The translations under genes were made by a program, and so were the position numbers. Source: a bacterium (GTDB lineage Bacteria; Bacillota; Clostridia; Lachnospirales; Lachnospiraceae). Taken from it: a stretch of DNA of 40,281 nt. Where the stretch lies: contig JAMPFT010000027.1 of the NCBI GenBank assembly GCA_023664305.1, forward strand, positions 1 to 40,281. The letters are read 5' to 3'. The notes under the pieces were generated by a model that worked only from the letters and a program-made list of their open reading frames with translations, had not been told where the DNA came from and did not search any database. This document shows, piece after piece, positions 1 through 7,191 of the stretch. Position 1 is the first letter of the stretch, and each line of letters opens with the position of its first letter.

Positions 1-30
1 TTGTGTGAAGTTTTCAAGGTGCTATATTAG

Positions 31-417
31 GTAGGGGCTTTTGACCCCAACATCTCAAAATGGTTAGATGATGTATTAAAAACGGATATACCGGATGAGA
101 TTGCTGCTTTTGGTTTTAATTTATATGAGGATGACAATTATAACTGGTCGATGGAGTTGATTGGAACATCAGAATTTGATGTTGACGACGAGGATTGGTT
201 ATGCAATGAGGTAACGGATTTTAACACGAGGGAGAATCCGTTTCGCTGGATTAAGGAAGCGGAATGGGAAGAAATATTTGATGATATTGTTTCTGCTTTA
301 AGAGAATATTTGAAAAGGGGACAATATGCAGATGTTTTAAAGGCAAAATCAGGTATTGGCGCCGGGTTTGTCGATGGGAATGTCGAAATCCTTTATGTAA
401 ATTCCTATATACGATGA
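31..417 (+). CDS. immunity-like small acidic protein, start codon unclear
   Basis: The frame is open from just after a stop codon at 28-30 and ends at 417. The first ATG is at 151, but clear protein-like sequence (W-L-D-D, F-N-L-Y-E-D) starts well before it, around 46, and no ATG, GTG or TTG lies between the upstream stop and that region. The gene may therefore have lost its 5' end by recombination, or use an unusual start. The product is acidic and rich in Trp, Asp and Glu, and ends in a G-F-V-D-G-N-V-E-I-L motif. It resembles, from memory only, the small immunity proteins that accompany polymorphic toxins; I cannot name the family. Bases 1-30 read as the last nine codons of another ORF ending in TAG. 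The stretch is more AT-rich than the genes that follow. Confidence 0.4.
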   Translation, partial: VGAFDPNISKWLDDVLKTDIPDEIAAFGFNLYEDDNYNWSMELIGTSEFDVDDEDWLCNEVTDFNTRENPFRWIKEAEWEEIFDDIVSALREYLKRGQYADVLKAKSGIGAGFVDGNVEILYVNSYIR

Positions 418-577
418 GAGCAGGGAGGGATTGTTGTTTCACTATTATTCCACCGAAGACATTCAAAAGGCATTTCAGAATTATGAAATTCTCGATTTGG
501 AGGCGGATGCGCGGGGAAATCGGCATTTGATTATAAAATTTCCTCCGGAAACCCTTCAAGGCGCAGAAAGGGGATAA
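401..577 (+). pseudogene. C-terminal remnant, possibly of a SAM-dependent methyltransferase
   Basis: The frame is open from 401 and ends in TAA at 575-577. It encodes about 58 residues beginning I-P-I-Y-D-E-S-R-E-G and including F-H-Y-Y-S-T-E-D-I and F-Q-N-Y-E-I-L-D-L-E. This pattern of a short helix, a strand and a final strand resembles the C-terminus of class I methyltransferases, but this is recollection and not a search. There is no ATG; two TTG codons at 431 and 434 sit almost on top of a GGGAGG. The frame overlaps the end of the preceding ORF by 17 bases. The likeliest reading is a decayed 3' fragment. Confidence 0.3.
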
Positions 578-658
578 CGATGCAGATCAGGAATAGCAAA
601 CAACCTCAAAGGCCTTTGGGCGAGCGGCAGGGAATCGGAATTGCCGCCCGCCGTTTTT

Positions 659-706
659 TCATGACAACAGAATTTTCGCGGAGTATATTTTCTATTGTTG
701 GCGTCA
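659..706. repeat. dispersed hairpin repeat, family B, copy 1
   Basis: This is an imperfect inverted repeat of about 47 bases. It begins TCATGACAACAG, has GAATTTTCGCG near the centre and ends TTGTTGGCGTCA. The same layout recurs at 29951-29997. The right end holds the TGA stop codon of pyrI, which lies on the minus strand. It may act as a 3'-end structure of the pyrBI transcript. Confidence 0.5.
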
Positions 707-1144
707 GTTTCTTCTGGCGGACTCCGTATATTTTTCTTCGCAGTATTTGCAGCGGTAGATTTCCTTCTCCGGGTCAGCCAGGCAGAAAATATGAGGCAGC
801 TCCTGCTCGATGGAGGTGATGCAGCGGGGATTGCGGCACTTGATCACGTTTCGGATCTGTTTCGGGAGAACCAGTTCTTTCTTCTCCACGATCTCGCCGT
901 TTTTGATTACATTGACCGTAATGTTGTGATCGATGAAGGCCAATACGTCCAGGTCCAGCATATCTATGTCGCATTCCACCTTTAAAATATCTTTTTTTCC
1001 CATCTTGTTGCTGCGGGCGTTTTTGATGATGGCTACGGTGCAGTCCAGCTTATTTAGCTGCAGATGATCGTAAATATCCAGGCTTTTTCCGGCTTTGATA
1101 TGATCCAGGACAAAGCCTTCTTCTATTTTTCCGACGTTTAACAT
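704..1144 (-). CDS. pyrI: aspartate carbamoyltransferase regulatory subunit
   Basis: This is the nucleotide-binding regulatory chain of aspartate transcarbamoylase. It binds CTP/ATP and, through a zinc domain, contacts the PyrB catalytic trimers, controlling the first committed step of pyrimidine synthesis in the cytoplasm. The 146-residue product has the allosteric domain in roughly residues 1-95. The C-terminal zinc site shows Cys103-x4-Cys108 and Cys132-x2-Cys135. The length is close to the E. coli chain (153). Translation starts at ATG 1144 behind a GAGAGGAG-type site. It lies 90 bases downstream of pyrB on the same strand, separated by a hairpin-rich repeat. No other pyr genes follow within the window. 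Confidence 0.95.
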   Translation of the reverse strand: MLNVGKIEEGFVLDHIKAGKSLDIYDHLQLNKLDCTVAIIKNARSNKMGKKDILKVECDIDMLDLDVLAFIDHNITVNVIKNGEIVEKKELVLPKQIRNVIKCRNPRCITSIEQELPHIFCLADPEKEIYRCKYCEEKYTESARRN

Positions 1145-1166
1145 TTTTTCTCCTCTCTTTTACCAT

Positions 1167-1238
1167 ACAGGAAATCTTGATACAGCCGGGGAAGAATGCG
1201 AAGCATTCTTCTAAGCGTCCGATAGGACGCTTTTTTAT
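1167..1238 (+). repeat. double-hairpin terminator repeat, family A, copy 1 (between pyrB and pyrI)
   Basis: The left part reads CAGGAAATCTTGATACAGCC. Hairpin 1 is GAAGAATGC, loop GAA, GCATTCTTC at 1191-1211. Hairpin 2 is AAGCGTCC, loop GATA, GGACGCTT at 1213-1232, running into a T-tract at 1231-1236. On the plus strand it has the form of an intrinsic terminator. On the minus strand it sits inside the pyrB-pyrI transcript without a U-run. The pyrB stop codon (plus-strand TTA at 1235-1237) is built from its T-tract. Other copies are at 8851, 8919 and 28031. Confidence 0.8.
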
Positions 1239-2146
1239 ACCAGCCCCAGCAGCGTCAAAATCAAAGCCATCCGCACATAGACGCCGTAGCGGGCCTGTCT
1301 GAAATAAGCGGCTCTCGGATCGTTGTCTACTTCCACGGAGATCTCGTTGACTCTGGGAAGGGGATGGAGTACCAGCATGTCCTCTCTTGCAAGGGTCATC
1401 TTGGCAGCGTCCAGGATGTAGAAATCCTTCAGGCGGATGTAGTCTTCTTCGTTAAAAAAGCGTTCCTTTTGGACTCTTGTCATGTACAGAAGATCCAGGT
1501 CGGGCATCACGTTTTCCAGCCGGACGACCTCTTCGAAGGGAATCTGTTTTTCCCGCAGCATGTCGGTGATATAGTCGGGAACGCGCAGCTCTTCGGGCGA
1601 GATGAAGATAAATCTGACGTCGTCGTAGCGCACCAGGGCGTTGATCAGGGAATGCACGGTACGGCCAAATTTCAAGTCGCCGCACAGGCCGATGGTAAAG
1701 CGGTTCAGCCTTCCCTTCAGACTGCGGATGGTTAAGAGATCCGTGAGGGTCTGGGTGGGATGCTGGTGTCCGCCGTCTCCGGCGTTAATCACGGGAATCA
1801 GGGATTTTTCGGCGGCCACCATGGGAGCGCCCTCCTTGGGGTGTCGCATGGCGCAGATGTCCGCGTAGCAGGAGATGATGCGGATCGTGTCGGATACGCT
1901 CTCGCCCTTTGAGGCGGAGGAGGAGGCGGCATCGGAGAAGCCGATGACTCTGCCGCCCAGTCTCGTCATCGCGGACTCAAAGCTGAGCCGGGTGCGCGTG
2001 CTGGGTTCGTAGAAGCAGGTGGCCAGAATCCGGCCGTCGCAGGCGTGAGCGTATTTCGAAGGGTTGCGCTCAATGTCGTTTGCCAGATCAAAGAGCCTGT
2101 CAAGCTCTTCTGTCGTGAAGTCCAGGGGACTCATTAAGTGTCTCAT
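1235..2146 (-). CDS. pyrB: aspartate carbamoyltransferase catalytic subunit
   Basis: It catalyses carbamoyl phosphate plus L-aspartate to N-carbamoyl-L-aspartate, the second step of UMP synthesis. The 303-residue product (E. coli 311) carries the carbamoyl-phosphate loop [10 protein letters not shown] at residues 45-54. It also has the 80s loop with S-x-S-K-G-E near 77-82, and H-P-T-Q at 129-132. The start at ATG 2146 follows GGAG by six bases. The stop codon lies in the T-tract of a dispersed hairpin repeat. pyrI follows on the same strand, so a PyrB6-PyrI6 type holoenzyme is expected. I see no PyrR-type attenuator in the roughly 90 bases upstream. Confidence 0.97.
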   Translation of the reverse strand: MRHLMSPLDFTTEELDRLFDLANDIERNPSKYAHACDGRILATCFYEPSTRTRLSFESAMTRLGGRVIGFSDAASSSASKGESVSDTIRIISCYADICAMRHPKEGAPMVAAEKSLIPVINAGDGGHQHPTQTLTDLLTIRSLKGRLNRFTIGLCGDLKFGRTVHSLINALVRYDDVRFIFISPEELRVPDYITDMLREKQIPFEEVVRLENVMPDLDLLYMTRVQKERFFNEEDYIRLKDFYILDAAKMTLAREDMLVLHPLPRVNEISVEVDNDPRAAYFRQARYGVYVRMALILTLLGLV

Positions 2147-2232
2147 AGTTACTCCGTTTCTGCCCGGGAGGCGGGCGGGAAATCATCTTAAAATTCGGGC
2201 AATTCCAGGGAAAATCTCAGATTCCCTTCTTC

Positions 2233-2267
2233 AGAAAAACAAGCCGAAGAGAAAGTCTTCGGCTTGT
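2233..2267 (-). terminator. intrinsic terminator of the nitroreductase gene
   Basis: A perfect 12-bp stem (2239-2250 with 2256-2267, loop GAAAG) is followed on the minus strand by a run of T. It sits five bases beyond the nitroreductase stop codon and isolates that gene from pyrB. Confidence 0.85.
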
Positions 2268-2271
2268 CACG

Positions 2272-2811
2272 TCATGATTGAAACGATAATAAATCCTCCA
2301 CTGTCTTACGCCTGGGAGCGGCGGGAGATTCCGCGGGATAGCCGATGGGAATCAGCGCTACGAGCTCTCTGCCCTCGGGAAGGTCGAGAACCTTTGCGGC
2401 GTCTGCCTCGTCAAAAAGTCCCATGATTACGGTGCCAAGACCCTGCTCGTAAGCGGCCAGGCAGAAGGCTTCGCTGGCCACGCCGGCATCGTACATCTGC
2501 CAGCCCGTTTTCTTGGGGGTGGAGAAGGAGCCGTCTCTCTCGTAGCCGCTGCGCCCGGTGATCATGGTCACGGCGATTACCATGGGAGCCTGCTCCATGA
2601 CAGCGCCGTTTCCGGCGTAAAGGGAAGTGCATTTGGCAAGCGCCGCTTTCTTTTCGCCCTCCACGGCAATGTAGCGGGTGATCTGTGTGTTTTTCCAGCT
2701 GGGAGCGTAAGCCGCCGCAGCTACGATCTTTTCAATCAGCTCGTGGGAGACGGGCTGATCCGTAAATTTTCTGATACTTCTGCGTCCGATAATGCATTCG
2801 TTTGCCGTCAT
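2272..2811 (-). CDS. nitroreductase family protein
   Basis: This is a flavin (FMN) oxidoreductase of the nitroreductase fold, and the true substrate is unknown. The 179-residue product starts with the family's N-terminal signature R-R-S-I-R-K-F near residues 9-15. It has A-P-S-W-K-N-T-Q in the FMN-contacting helix, and the C-terminal G-L-G-T-V-I-M-G and I-P-I-G-Y-P motifs. The frame stays open another 135 codons upstream, but the start at ATG 2811 is chosen because GAGGG lies seven bases before it and homology begins there. Transcription probably starts from the promoter at 2992-3020, leaving a long leader of about 170 bases. A strong terminator follows the stop codon. Confidence 0.9.
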   Translation of the reverse strand: MTANECIIGRRSIRKFTDQPVSHELIEKIVAAAAYAPSWKNTQITRYIAVEGEKKAALAKCTSLYAGNGAVMEQAPMVIAVTMITGRSGYERDGSFSTPKKTGWQMYDAGVASEAFCLAAYEQGLGTVIMGLFDEADAAKVLDLPEGRELVALIPIGYPAESPAAPRRKTVEDLLSFQS

Positions 2812-2991
2812 ATTAACCCTCATTTCTGCGCTGCCGGATCCCGTTTTCTGACTGAGACCGTGTATAAGCGGCTTTGTGCAGGCAGCGCGGGCACAAAGCG
2901 CTCTGTGGAAATTGGTTTTACGCGTTTTTGCGCGGCCGTATCTCGGAAGCAGCCGGTGCCCGGACTTTGGCGCAACGCAAATCCTGATAGT

Positions 2992-3020
2992 ATGATACCA
3001 CTTCGCCGAAGCGGTTGCAA
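2992..3020 (-). promoter_or_regulatory. promoter for the nitroreductase gene
   Basis: On the minus strand TTGCAA (3015-3020) and TATCAT (2992-2997) are separated by 17 bases. It is arranged back to back with the promoter at 3044-3072, and the two -35 boxes are 23 bases apart. The region 2812-3151 holds these two promoters and no convincing gene. Confidence 0.6.
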
Positions 3021-3043
3021 TGGGAGAAAGCGAAAAATTTTGG

Positions 3044-3072
3044 TTGCAAATCACCGCAAATGCTTCTATACT
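3044..3072 (+). promoter_or_regulatory. promoter for the PH-like protein gene
   Basis: TTGCAA (3044-3049), a 17-base spacer and TATACT (3067-3072) precede the gene at 3152 by about 80 bases. Confidence 0.6.
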
Positions 3073-3151
3073 GGGAGAGAAGGAAAAAATATTCCGGCCA
3101 AAAAGAGGAAGAGAAAAAGCGGACTGCGGAGAGAAAGGGACGGGAAAACGG

Positions 3152-3532
3152 ATGAGCGTGGAATTTAATGAGAGAAAACGGTGGTTATTTTTGGGGCTGC
3201 CCTTTACCTTTACCAAGTACAGGATCAGAGAGGATATGATTACGGTGGATACCGGTCTGCTGAAGACGGTGGAGAACGACTGTTATATGTATAAGGTGCA
3301 GGATGTACAGCACAGCGCGACGCTTTGGGAAAAGATGTTCAGGCTGGGAACCGTGACCTGTTTTACCGGAGATACCACACATCCTCAGCTGGTATTGGAG
3401 CATATTAAAAATTCCAGGGCGGTGAAGGATTTTATTTTGGAGCAGTCGGAGCAGGCGCGGCTGAAGAGACGCACGGTAAATATGCTGGATATCGGAAGCG
3501 GTGAGATCCAGGATATGGACGATCCTGAGTAA
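3152..3532 (+). CDS. bacterial PH-domain-like protein (putative)
   Basis: The 126-residue product begins with W-L-F-L-G-L-P-F-T-F-T-K-Y and then alternates strands (Y-R-I, D-M-I-T-V-D-T-G-L-L, Y-M-Y-K-V-Q-D-V) in the way small bacterial PH-like (bPH) domains do. The Y-x-V-x-D-V segment and the basic-acidic tail fit that group. The domain is usually membrane-associated in Firmicutes, but no full transmembrane helix is evident here. The start at ATG 3152 follows an AAAGGGA; the frame is open 44 codons further upstream with no support. A strong hairpin terminator follows. Function is unknown and the family call is from pattern only. Confidence 0.6.
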   Translation: MSVEFNERKRWLFLGLPFTFTKYRIREDMITVDTGLLKTVENDCYMYKVQDVQHSATLWEKMFRLGTVTCFTGDTTHPQLVLEHIKNSRAVKDFILEQSEQARLKRRTVNMLDIGSGEIQDMDDPE

Positions 3533-3545
3533 AACAGATGTTATT

Positions 3546-3590
3546 AAATTCCCTGCAACGGTGGATGGCCGCCGTATTGCAGGGAATTTT
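3546..3590 (+). terminator. intrinsic terminator after the PH-like gene
   Basis: A perfect 13-bp stem pairs AAATTCCCTGCAA (3546-3558) with TTGCAGGGAATTT (3577-3589), with an 18-base loop. The T-run is only four bases. The 3' arm is also the start of a tandem repeat array. Confidence 0.65.
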
Positions 3591-3720
3591 CAAGTGATGA
3601 CGACGCTGTGAAATCTGACGTACTGCAGGAATTTTCAAGTGATGACGCTTCTGCGGAGGCTGACGTATTGCAGGGAATTTTCAAGTGATGACGCTTCTGT
3701 GAAGTCTGACATATTGCAGA
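3574..3720 (+). repeat. 46-bp tandem repeat array
   Basis: There are three contiguous units (3574-3619, 3620-3664, 3665-3710) and the start of a fourth at 3711. Each contains GCAGGGAATTTTCAAGTGAT followed by GACG and a more variable half. Unit lengths are 46, 45 and 46. There is no spacer between units, so this is a minisatellite and not a CRISPR array. Each unit repeats the 3' arm of the adjoining terminator. Confidence 0.85.
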
Positions 3721-3780
3721 TGTCGGCGTTAAAAGGCAGAGCGCAGGCTACGCCGCCGGTATGCGGGGGCGGTTATCCGG

Positions 3781-4191
3781 TCAGTCGGAGGGCTTGGAGA
3801 GCAGCCGCTCAAACAACAGTCCCGCCGTAAACCAGTAAGGGGCAAAGTCAAGACGGATCAGCCGGTTGACGTTCCATCTGCTTTTGCCGTAGTCCCAGGG
3901 ACACAGCTTATGCTTCGACAGCAAAAGTCCCGTGAGATATTCTGCGGAGAAAATCAGACCCGTGTAGGACAGTCCACGCAGCCATATAGGTTTTTTCTGA
4001 AGCAGTCTGCTGACGGGGGCGAGGAGGGCGGCCGAGCCGTAGATCGGAAACATCCAGAGCGAGGTTGCGCCTTTCAAGGTCATATCACGTCTGCGCAGGG
4101 AGGCGGCCGCGGTAAAGAGGATTTCCATACACCATCCGGTCAGCCCGCATTTGAGAAAATTTTTAAAGAAACAAGCGATATTTTTATTCAT
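3781..4191 (-). CDS. CmpB-like membrane protein (putative ABC transporter type IV)
   Basis: The 136-residue hydrophobic protein has about four membrane segments: near residues 14-30, 45-62, 70-90 and 115-130. The pattern E-Y-L-T-G-L, then C-P-W-D-Y and N-V-N-R-L-I-R-L-D-F is characteristic of the CmpB-like family often annotated as 'putative ABC-transporter type IV', although no transport function has been shown that I know of. The start at ATG 4191 follows a GGAG. It is divergent from folC. The gene is monocistronic here. Confidence 0.7.
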   Translation of the reverse strand: MNKNIACFFKNFLKCGLTGWCMEILFTAAASLRRRDMTLKGATSLWMFPIYGSAALLAPVSRLLQKKPIWLRGLSYTGLIFSAEYLTGLLLSKHKLCPWDYGKSRWNVNRLIRLDFAPYWFTAGLLFERLLSKPSD

Positions 4192-4368
4192 AGAAGTAGC
4201 TCCTTTTGTGAACTCTGCCTGTTTTTGCAGTATGACCGGGCAGGAGGCAAAAAATCATGGAAAGTGTTACCAGAAACGCGGACGGCCTGTTTTGCGGAAG
4301 GCGGAGGGGATTCTGCGTTTTGATATCGTGAGGAGAGAGGTTTCGCTTCGGCGGGAGGAGGCGTGCAG

Positions 4369-5655
4369 ATGAATGAACGTCAGGTGATGGAATATATAGA
4401 ACAGGTAAGTCATTACGGTATTGTCCCCGGCCTGGACAGTATCAGGGAGCTGTGCAGGCGGCTGGGAGATCCGCAGAAAGAGCTTTCGTTTGTACATATT
4501 GCGGGGACGAACGGAAAGGGGTCCGTCTCTGCCTTTATTGCCACAGTGCTGCGGTGCGCCGGATACAGGGTGGGACGATATATTTCGCCTGTTATTTTTC
4601 AGTATCGGGAGAGAATACAGGTAAACGACAGATTTATTTCGAGGCGGGCTCTCTGCGAGGGGATTGAGCGGATCAGGGCGGTGTGCGATGAGATGACGGC
4701 CTGCGGACTGCCGCACCCGACTCCCTTTGAGATCGAGACGGCGCTGGGATTTCTTTACTTTCGGGAAAAGTCCTGTGACGTGGTAGTGCTGGAGACCGGG
4801 ATGGGCGGCTTGGAGGACGCAACCAACATCGTGGAAAATACGCTGGCGGCTGTGATTACGTCCGTGAGTATGGATCACATGCAGTTTTTGGGGAAAACGC
4901 TAAAGGAAATTGCCCGGCAGAAGGCCGGTATCCTGAAGCGGGGCTGCGCCGCGGTCAGCGGACGTCAGGAGAGGGAAGCGGCGGATGTAATTGAGAAAGC
5001 GGCCGCGGAGCTTGGCTGTCCCCTGACGGTTACCCGGCCGGAGGAGCTGACTCATGTTCAATACGGTCTGCAGAGGCAGTATTTTGATTATCGCGGCTAT
5101 AAAAGACTGGAGATTTCGCTGGCTGGCCGCTATCAGATCGAAAACGCCGCCGTCGCGGCGGATGCGGTGGAGGCGCTGAGAGGCAGGGGCTTTTCCATAT
5201 CGGAGGAACAACTCAGGCAGGGACTGCGGCAGACTGTCTGGCCCGGCAGATTTACCGTGCTGGGAAAAAAGCCGTATTTCATCGCGGACGGGGCGCACAA
5301 TGAGGACGCGGCAAAAAGACTGGCCGAATCGCTGGAATTTTATTTTACAAATAAGAGAATTATCTATATAATGGGAGTGCTGAAGGATAAAGAGTACGGG
5401 AAGATCATTGATCTGACCCACTCTCTTGCGGATCAGATCATTACCGTGACGCCTCCGAATACCGCCCGGGCGCTGCCGGCTTATCTGCTGGCGCAGGAGG
5501 TGGCAAAAGTACATCCTGACGTGACGGCGGCGGACAGCCTGGAGGAAGCGGTTGAGATGAGCAGGCTGCTGGCGGGAAAAGAGGATGTGATTGTGGCTTT
5601 CGGCTCTCTTTCCTTTATGGGGAGATTGATTGAAATCTACAGGAATGGAGATTGA
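4369..5655 (+). CDS. folC: bifunctional folylpolyglutamate synthase / dihydrofolate synthase
   Basis: It adds glutamate to dihydropteroate and then further glutamates to folate, using ATP in the cytoplasm. The 428-residue product has the Mur-ligase P-loop G-T-N-G-K-G-S at 46-52. The E-T-G-M-G-G-L-x-D-A-T-N motif follows at about 138-149, and D-G-A-H-N near 305 marks the C-terminal glutamate-binding domain. A GTG at 4363 is in frame, but ATG 4369 is preferred because GGGAGGAG ends eight bases before it. folE begins one base after its stop codon. It is the first gene of the folate operon; a promoter in the 177 bases upstream is not clear to me. Confidence 0.95.
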   Translation: MNERQVMEYIEQVSHYGIVPGLDSIRELCRRLGDPQKELSFVHIAGTNGKGSVSAFIATVLRCAGYRVGRYISPVIFQYRERIQVNDRFISRRALCEGIERIRAVCDEMTACGLPHPTPFEIETALGFLYFREKSCDVVVLETGMGGLEDATNIVENTLAAVITSVSMDHMQFLGKTLKEIARQKAGILKRGCAAVSGRQEREAADVIEKAAAELGCPLTVTRPEELTHVQYGLQRQYFDYRGYKRLEISLAGRYQIENAAVAADAVEALRGRGFSISEEQLRQGLRQTVWPGRFTVLGKKPYFIADGAHNEDAAKRLAESLEFYFTNKRIIYIMGVLKDKEYGKIIDLTHSLADQIITVTPPNTARALPAYLLAQEVAKVHPDVTAADSLEEAVEMSRLLAGKEDVIVAFGSLSFMGRLIEIYRNGD

Positions 5656-5656
5656 A

Positions 5657-6223
5657 ATGATAGATCAGAACAAAATCAGAGAAGGAGTCAGGCTTATCCT
5701 GGAGGGGATCGGCGAGGATGCGGCGAGAGAGGGACTTTTGGAGACTCCGGACAGAATCGCAAGAATGTACACGGAAATCTTTGCGGGTATGGAGGGGGAC
5801 CCCGCCGTACCGCTGTCTAAGGTATTTGCCGTGGAAGGCGGAGAGATGGTGCTGGAGCGGGATATTGTCTTTTATTCCGTGTGTGAGCATCATATGCTTC
5901 CCTTTTTCGGAAAGGCGCATGTGGCGTATCTGCCGGACGGGAAGGTGGTAGGTTTGAGCAAGCTGGCGAGAACCGTTGAGATATACGCAAGGCGTCTGCA
6001 GATACAGGAGCGGATGACGGGGCAGATTGCAGACGCCGTCATGGAGCATCTCGCGCCGAAGGGAGCGATGGTGGTGCTGGAGGCGGAGCATATGTGCATG
6101 ACAATGCGGGGGATCAAAAAACCGGGCAGCAGCACGGTGAGTATTGCGACGAGGGGCGTTTTTCAGGATAACGCCGCGCTGCAGGAACAATTCTTTCGGA
6201 TGCTGCGGCTTGGAGACGGATGA
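5657..6223 (+). CDS. folE: GTP cyclohydrolase I
   Basis: It converts GTP to 7,8-dihydroneopterin triphosphate plus formate, the first step of pterin synthesis. The 188-residue product shows the zinc ligands Cys76-x2-His79 (in C-E-H-H-M-L-P-F) and Cys147 (in E-H-M-C-M), and the R-G-I-K-K-P-G-S motif near 151-158. ATG 5657 is preferred over ATG 5645 and TTG 5630, since GGAG lies six bases before it. It is tightly coupled to folC. A tandem repeat of 42-bp units separates it from the HD hydrolase gene. Confidence 0.96.
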   Translation: MIDQNKIREGVRLILEGIGEDAAREGLLETPDRIARMYTEIFAGMEGDPAVPLSKVFAVEGGEMVLERDIVFYSVCEHHMLPFFGKAHVAYLPDGKVVGLSKLARTVEIYARRLQIQERMTGQIADAVMEHLAPKGAMVVLEAEHMCMTMRGIKKPGSSTVSIATRGVFQDNAALQEQFFRMLRLGDG

Positions 6224-6262
6224 TTTTTGCGGGAAGTGAGAGCGGAAGCGGATTCGGGAAAA

Positions 6263-6431
6263 AGTGGAAGCGGTTTGTCGGCATGGCAGGAATTGTGGGA
6301 AGAAAGCGGAAGCGGTCTGCCGGGATGGCGGGAATTGTGGGAAGAAAGCGGGAAGCGGTTTGTCGGCATGGCAGGGATTGTGGGAAGAAAGCGGAAATCG
6401 GTCTGCCGTGATGGCGGGGCTGCGGGAAAAG
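6263..6431 (+). repeat. 42-bp minisatellite between folE and the HD gene
   Basis: There are four head-to-tail units at 6263-6304, 6305-6346, 6347-6389 and 6390-6431, of lengths 42, 42, 43 and 42. The core is TGGCRGGAATTGTGGGAAGA preceded by a GGAAGCGGT segment. The units alternate in type: 1 and 3 share GTTTGTCGGCATGG, 2 and 4 share GTCTGCCG. The 43-bp unit breaks any common reading frame, so the array is not coding. Confidence 0.9.
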
Positions 6432-6443
6432 ACAGGAAGCGGA

Positions 6444-6926
6444 ATGGAAAGAATAGACAGAATACGGGAGCATCCCCTGTTTGTGGAAAATCTGGAGAAA
6501 AACGCGGCGGCAGAGGCGGGCAGACGCTTCTGCCGCCATGATATGTCTCATTTTCTGGACGTGGCGAGAATCGGCTGGATTATTATTTTGGAGGAACGGC
6601 TGGAGATTCCAAAGGCGCTGATCTATGGGGCGGCGCTGCTGCATGATCTGGGAAAACACAGACAGTATGCGGAAGGGATTCCTCACGAGCAGGCCGGTGC
6701 GGTTATTGCGCCGCGGATTTTGGCTGACTGCGGGTTTGATGATAAAGAAACAGATGTTATTGTTGATGCGATTCTGCAGCACAGGAACAGCAGCGTCAGC
6801 CGGGAGAAAAATCTGCGGGGCGTGTTGTACCGCGCGGACAAGCAAAGCAGAGCCTGCTTTGCCTGCAAGGCGGAAGCCGACTGTAACTGGAAAGAGGGCA
6901 AGAAGAATCTGAAGATTACGGTATAG
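6444..6926 (+). CDS. HD-domain phosphohydrolase in the folate operon
   Basis: This is a 160-residue metal-dependent phosphohydrolase of the HD superfamily. The metal-binding pattern is His36, His67-Asp68 in L-L-H-D-L-G-K, and a later H-E-Q and D-A-I-L-Q-H near residues 81 and 110. The start at ATG 6444 follows AGGAAG; the frame is open upstream through the minisatellite but that part is not protein-like. The position between folE and folP suggests a role in pterin synthesis. The operon has no NudB-type Nudix gene for removing pyrophosphate from dihydroneopterin triphosphate, so this enzyme is a candidate for that step (inference). The C-terminus is Cys- and Lys-rich. Confidence 0.85.
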   Translation: MERIDRIREHPLFVENLEKNAAAEAGRRFCRHDMSHFLDVARIGWIIILEERLEIPKALIYGAALLHDLGKHRQYAEGIPHEQAGAVIAPRILADCGFDDKETDVIVDAILQHRNSSVSREKNLRGVLYRADKQSRACFACKAEADCNWKEGKKNLKITV

Positions 6927-6953
6927 ACTTTCGAGGCGGTTCTTTTGAAAAAC

Positions 6954-7128
6954 GTCGATCGGTCTGATTTTGGGAAGGGCAGTCTCTTTGAGAAGAAGCC
7001 GGGCGGTTTTGCTTTGGAGAGAGCAGCTTCTTTGAGAAGGAGCCGGGCGGTTTTGCTTTGGAGAGAGCAGCTTCTTTGAGAAGGGATCGGGGTGCCCCGG
7101 CTTTGGAGGTGCGGATCTCTTTGCAAAA
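6954..7128 (+). repeat. 44-bp minisatellite between the HD gene and folP
   Basis: Two exactly identical 44-bp units lie at 6997-7040 and 7041-7084, each beginning AGCCGGGCGGTTTTGCTTTG. Degenerate units flank them on both sides, recognisable by CTTTGAGAAG or CTCTTTGCAAAATGG. No reading frame of the array looks like protein. Confidence 0.85.
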
Positions 7129-7191
7129 TGGCAGGCTGATTTGGTTTTGAAAAACGCGGCGGATGTGCCGTCGGAGAGGAATAGGAACAAG

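Noticed and set aside
580-985. Small plus-strand ORFs overlapping pyrI
   Set aside because: They are antisense to pyrI or run through a hairpin repeat, and show no protein-like composition.
2812-3151. Upstream extension of the nitroreductase and of the PH-like protein
   Set aside because: Both frames stay open here, but the region contains two divergent promoters and each gene has a better-supported internal start.
3574-3720. CRISPR array
   Set aside because: The repeats are contiguous with no unique spacers, and no cas gene is nearby. It is a minisatellite.
6264-6443. N-terminal extension of the HD protein through the 42-bp repeat array
   Set aside because: The frame is open, but the 43-bp unit shifts the encoded repeat pattern. 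The segment is not protein-like, and a good start with AGGAAG exists at 6444.
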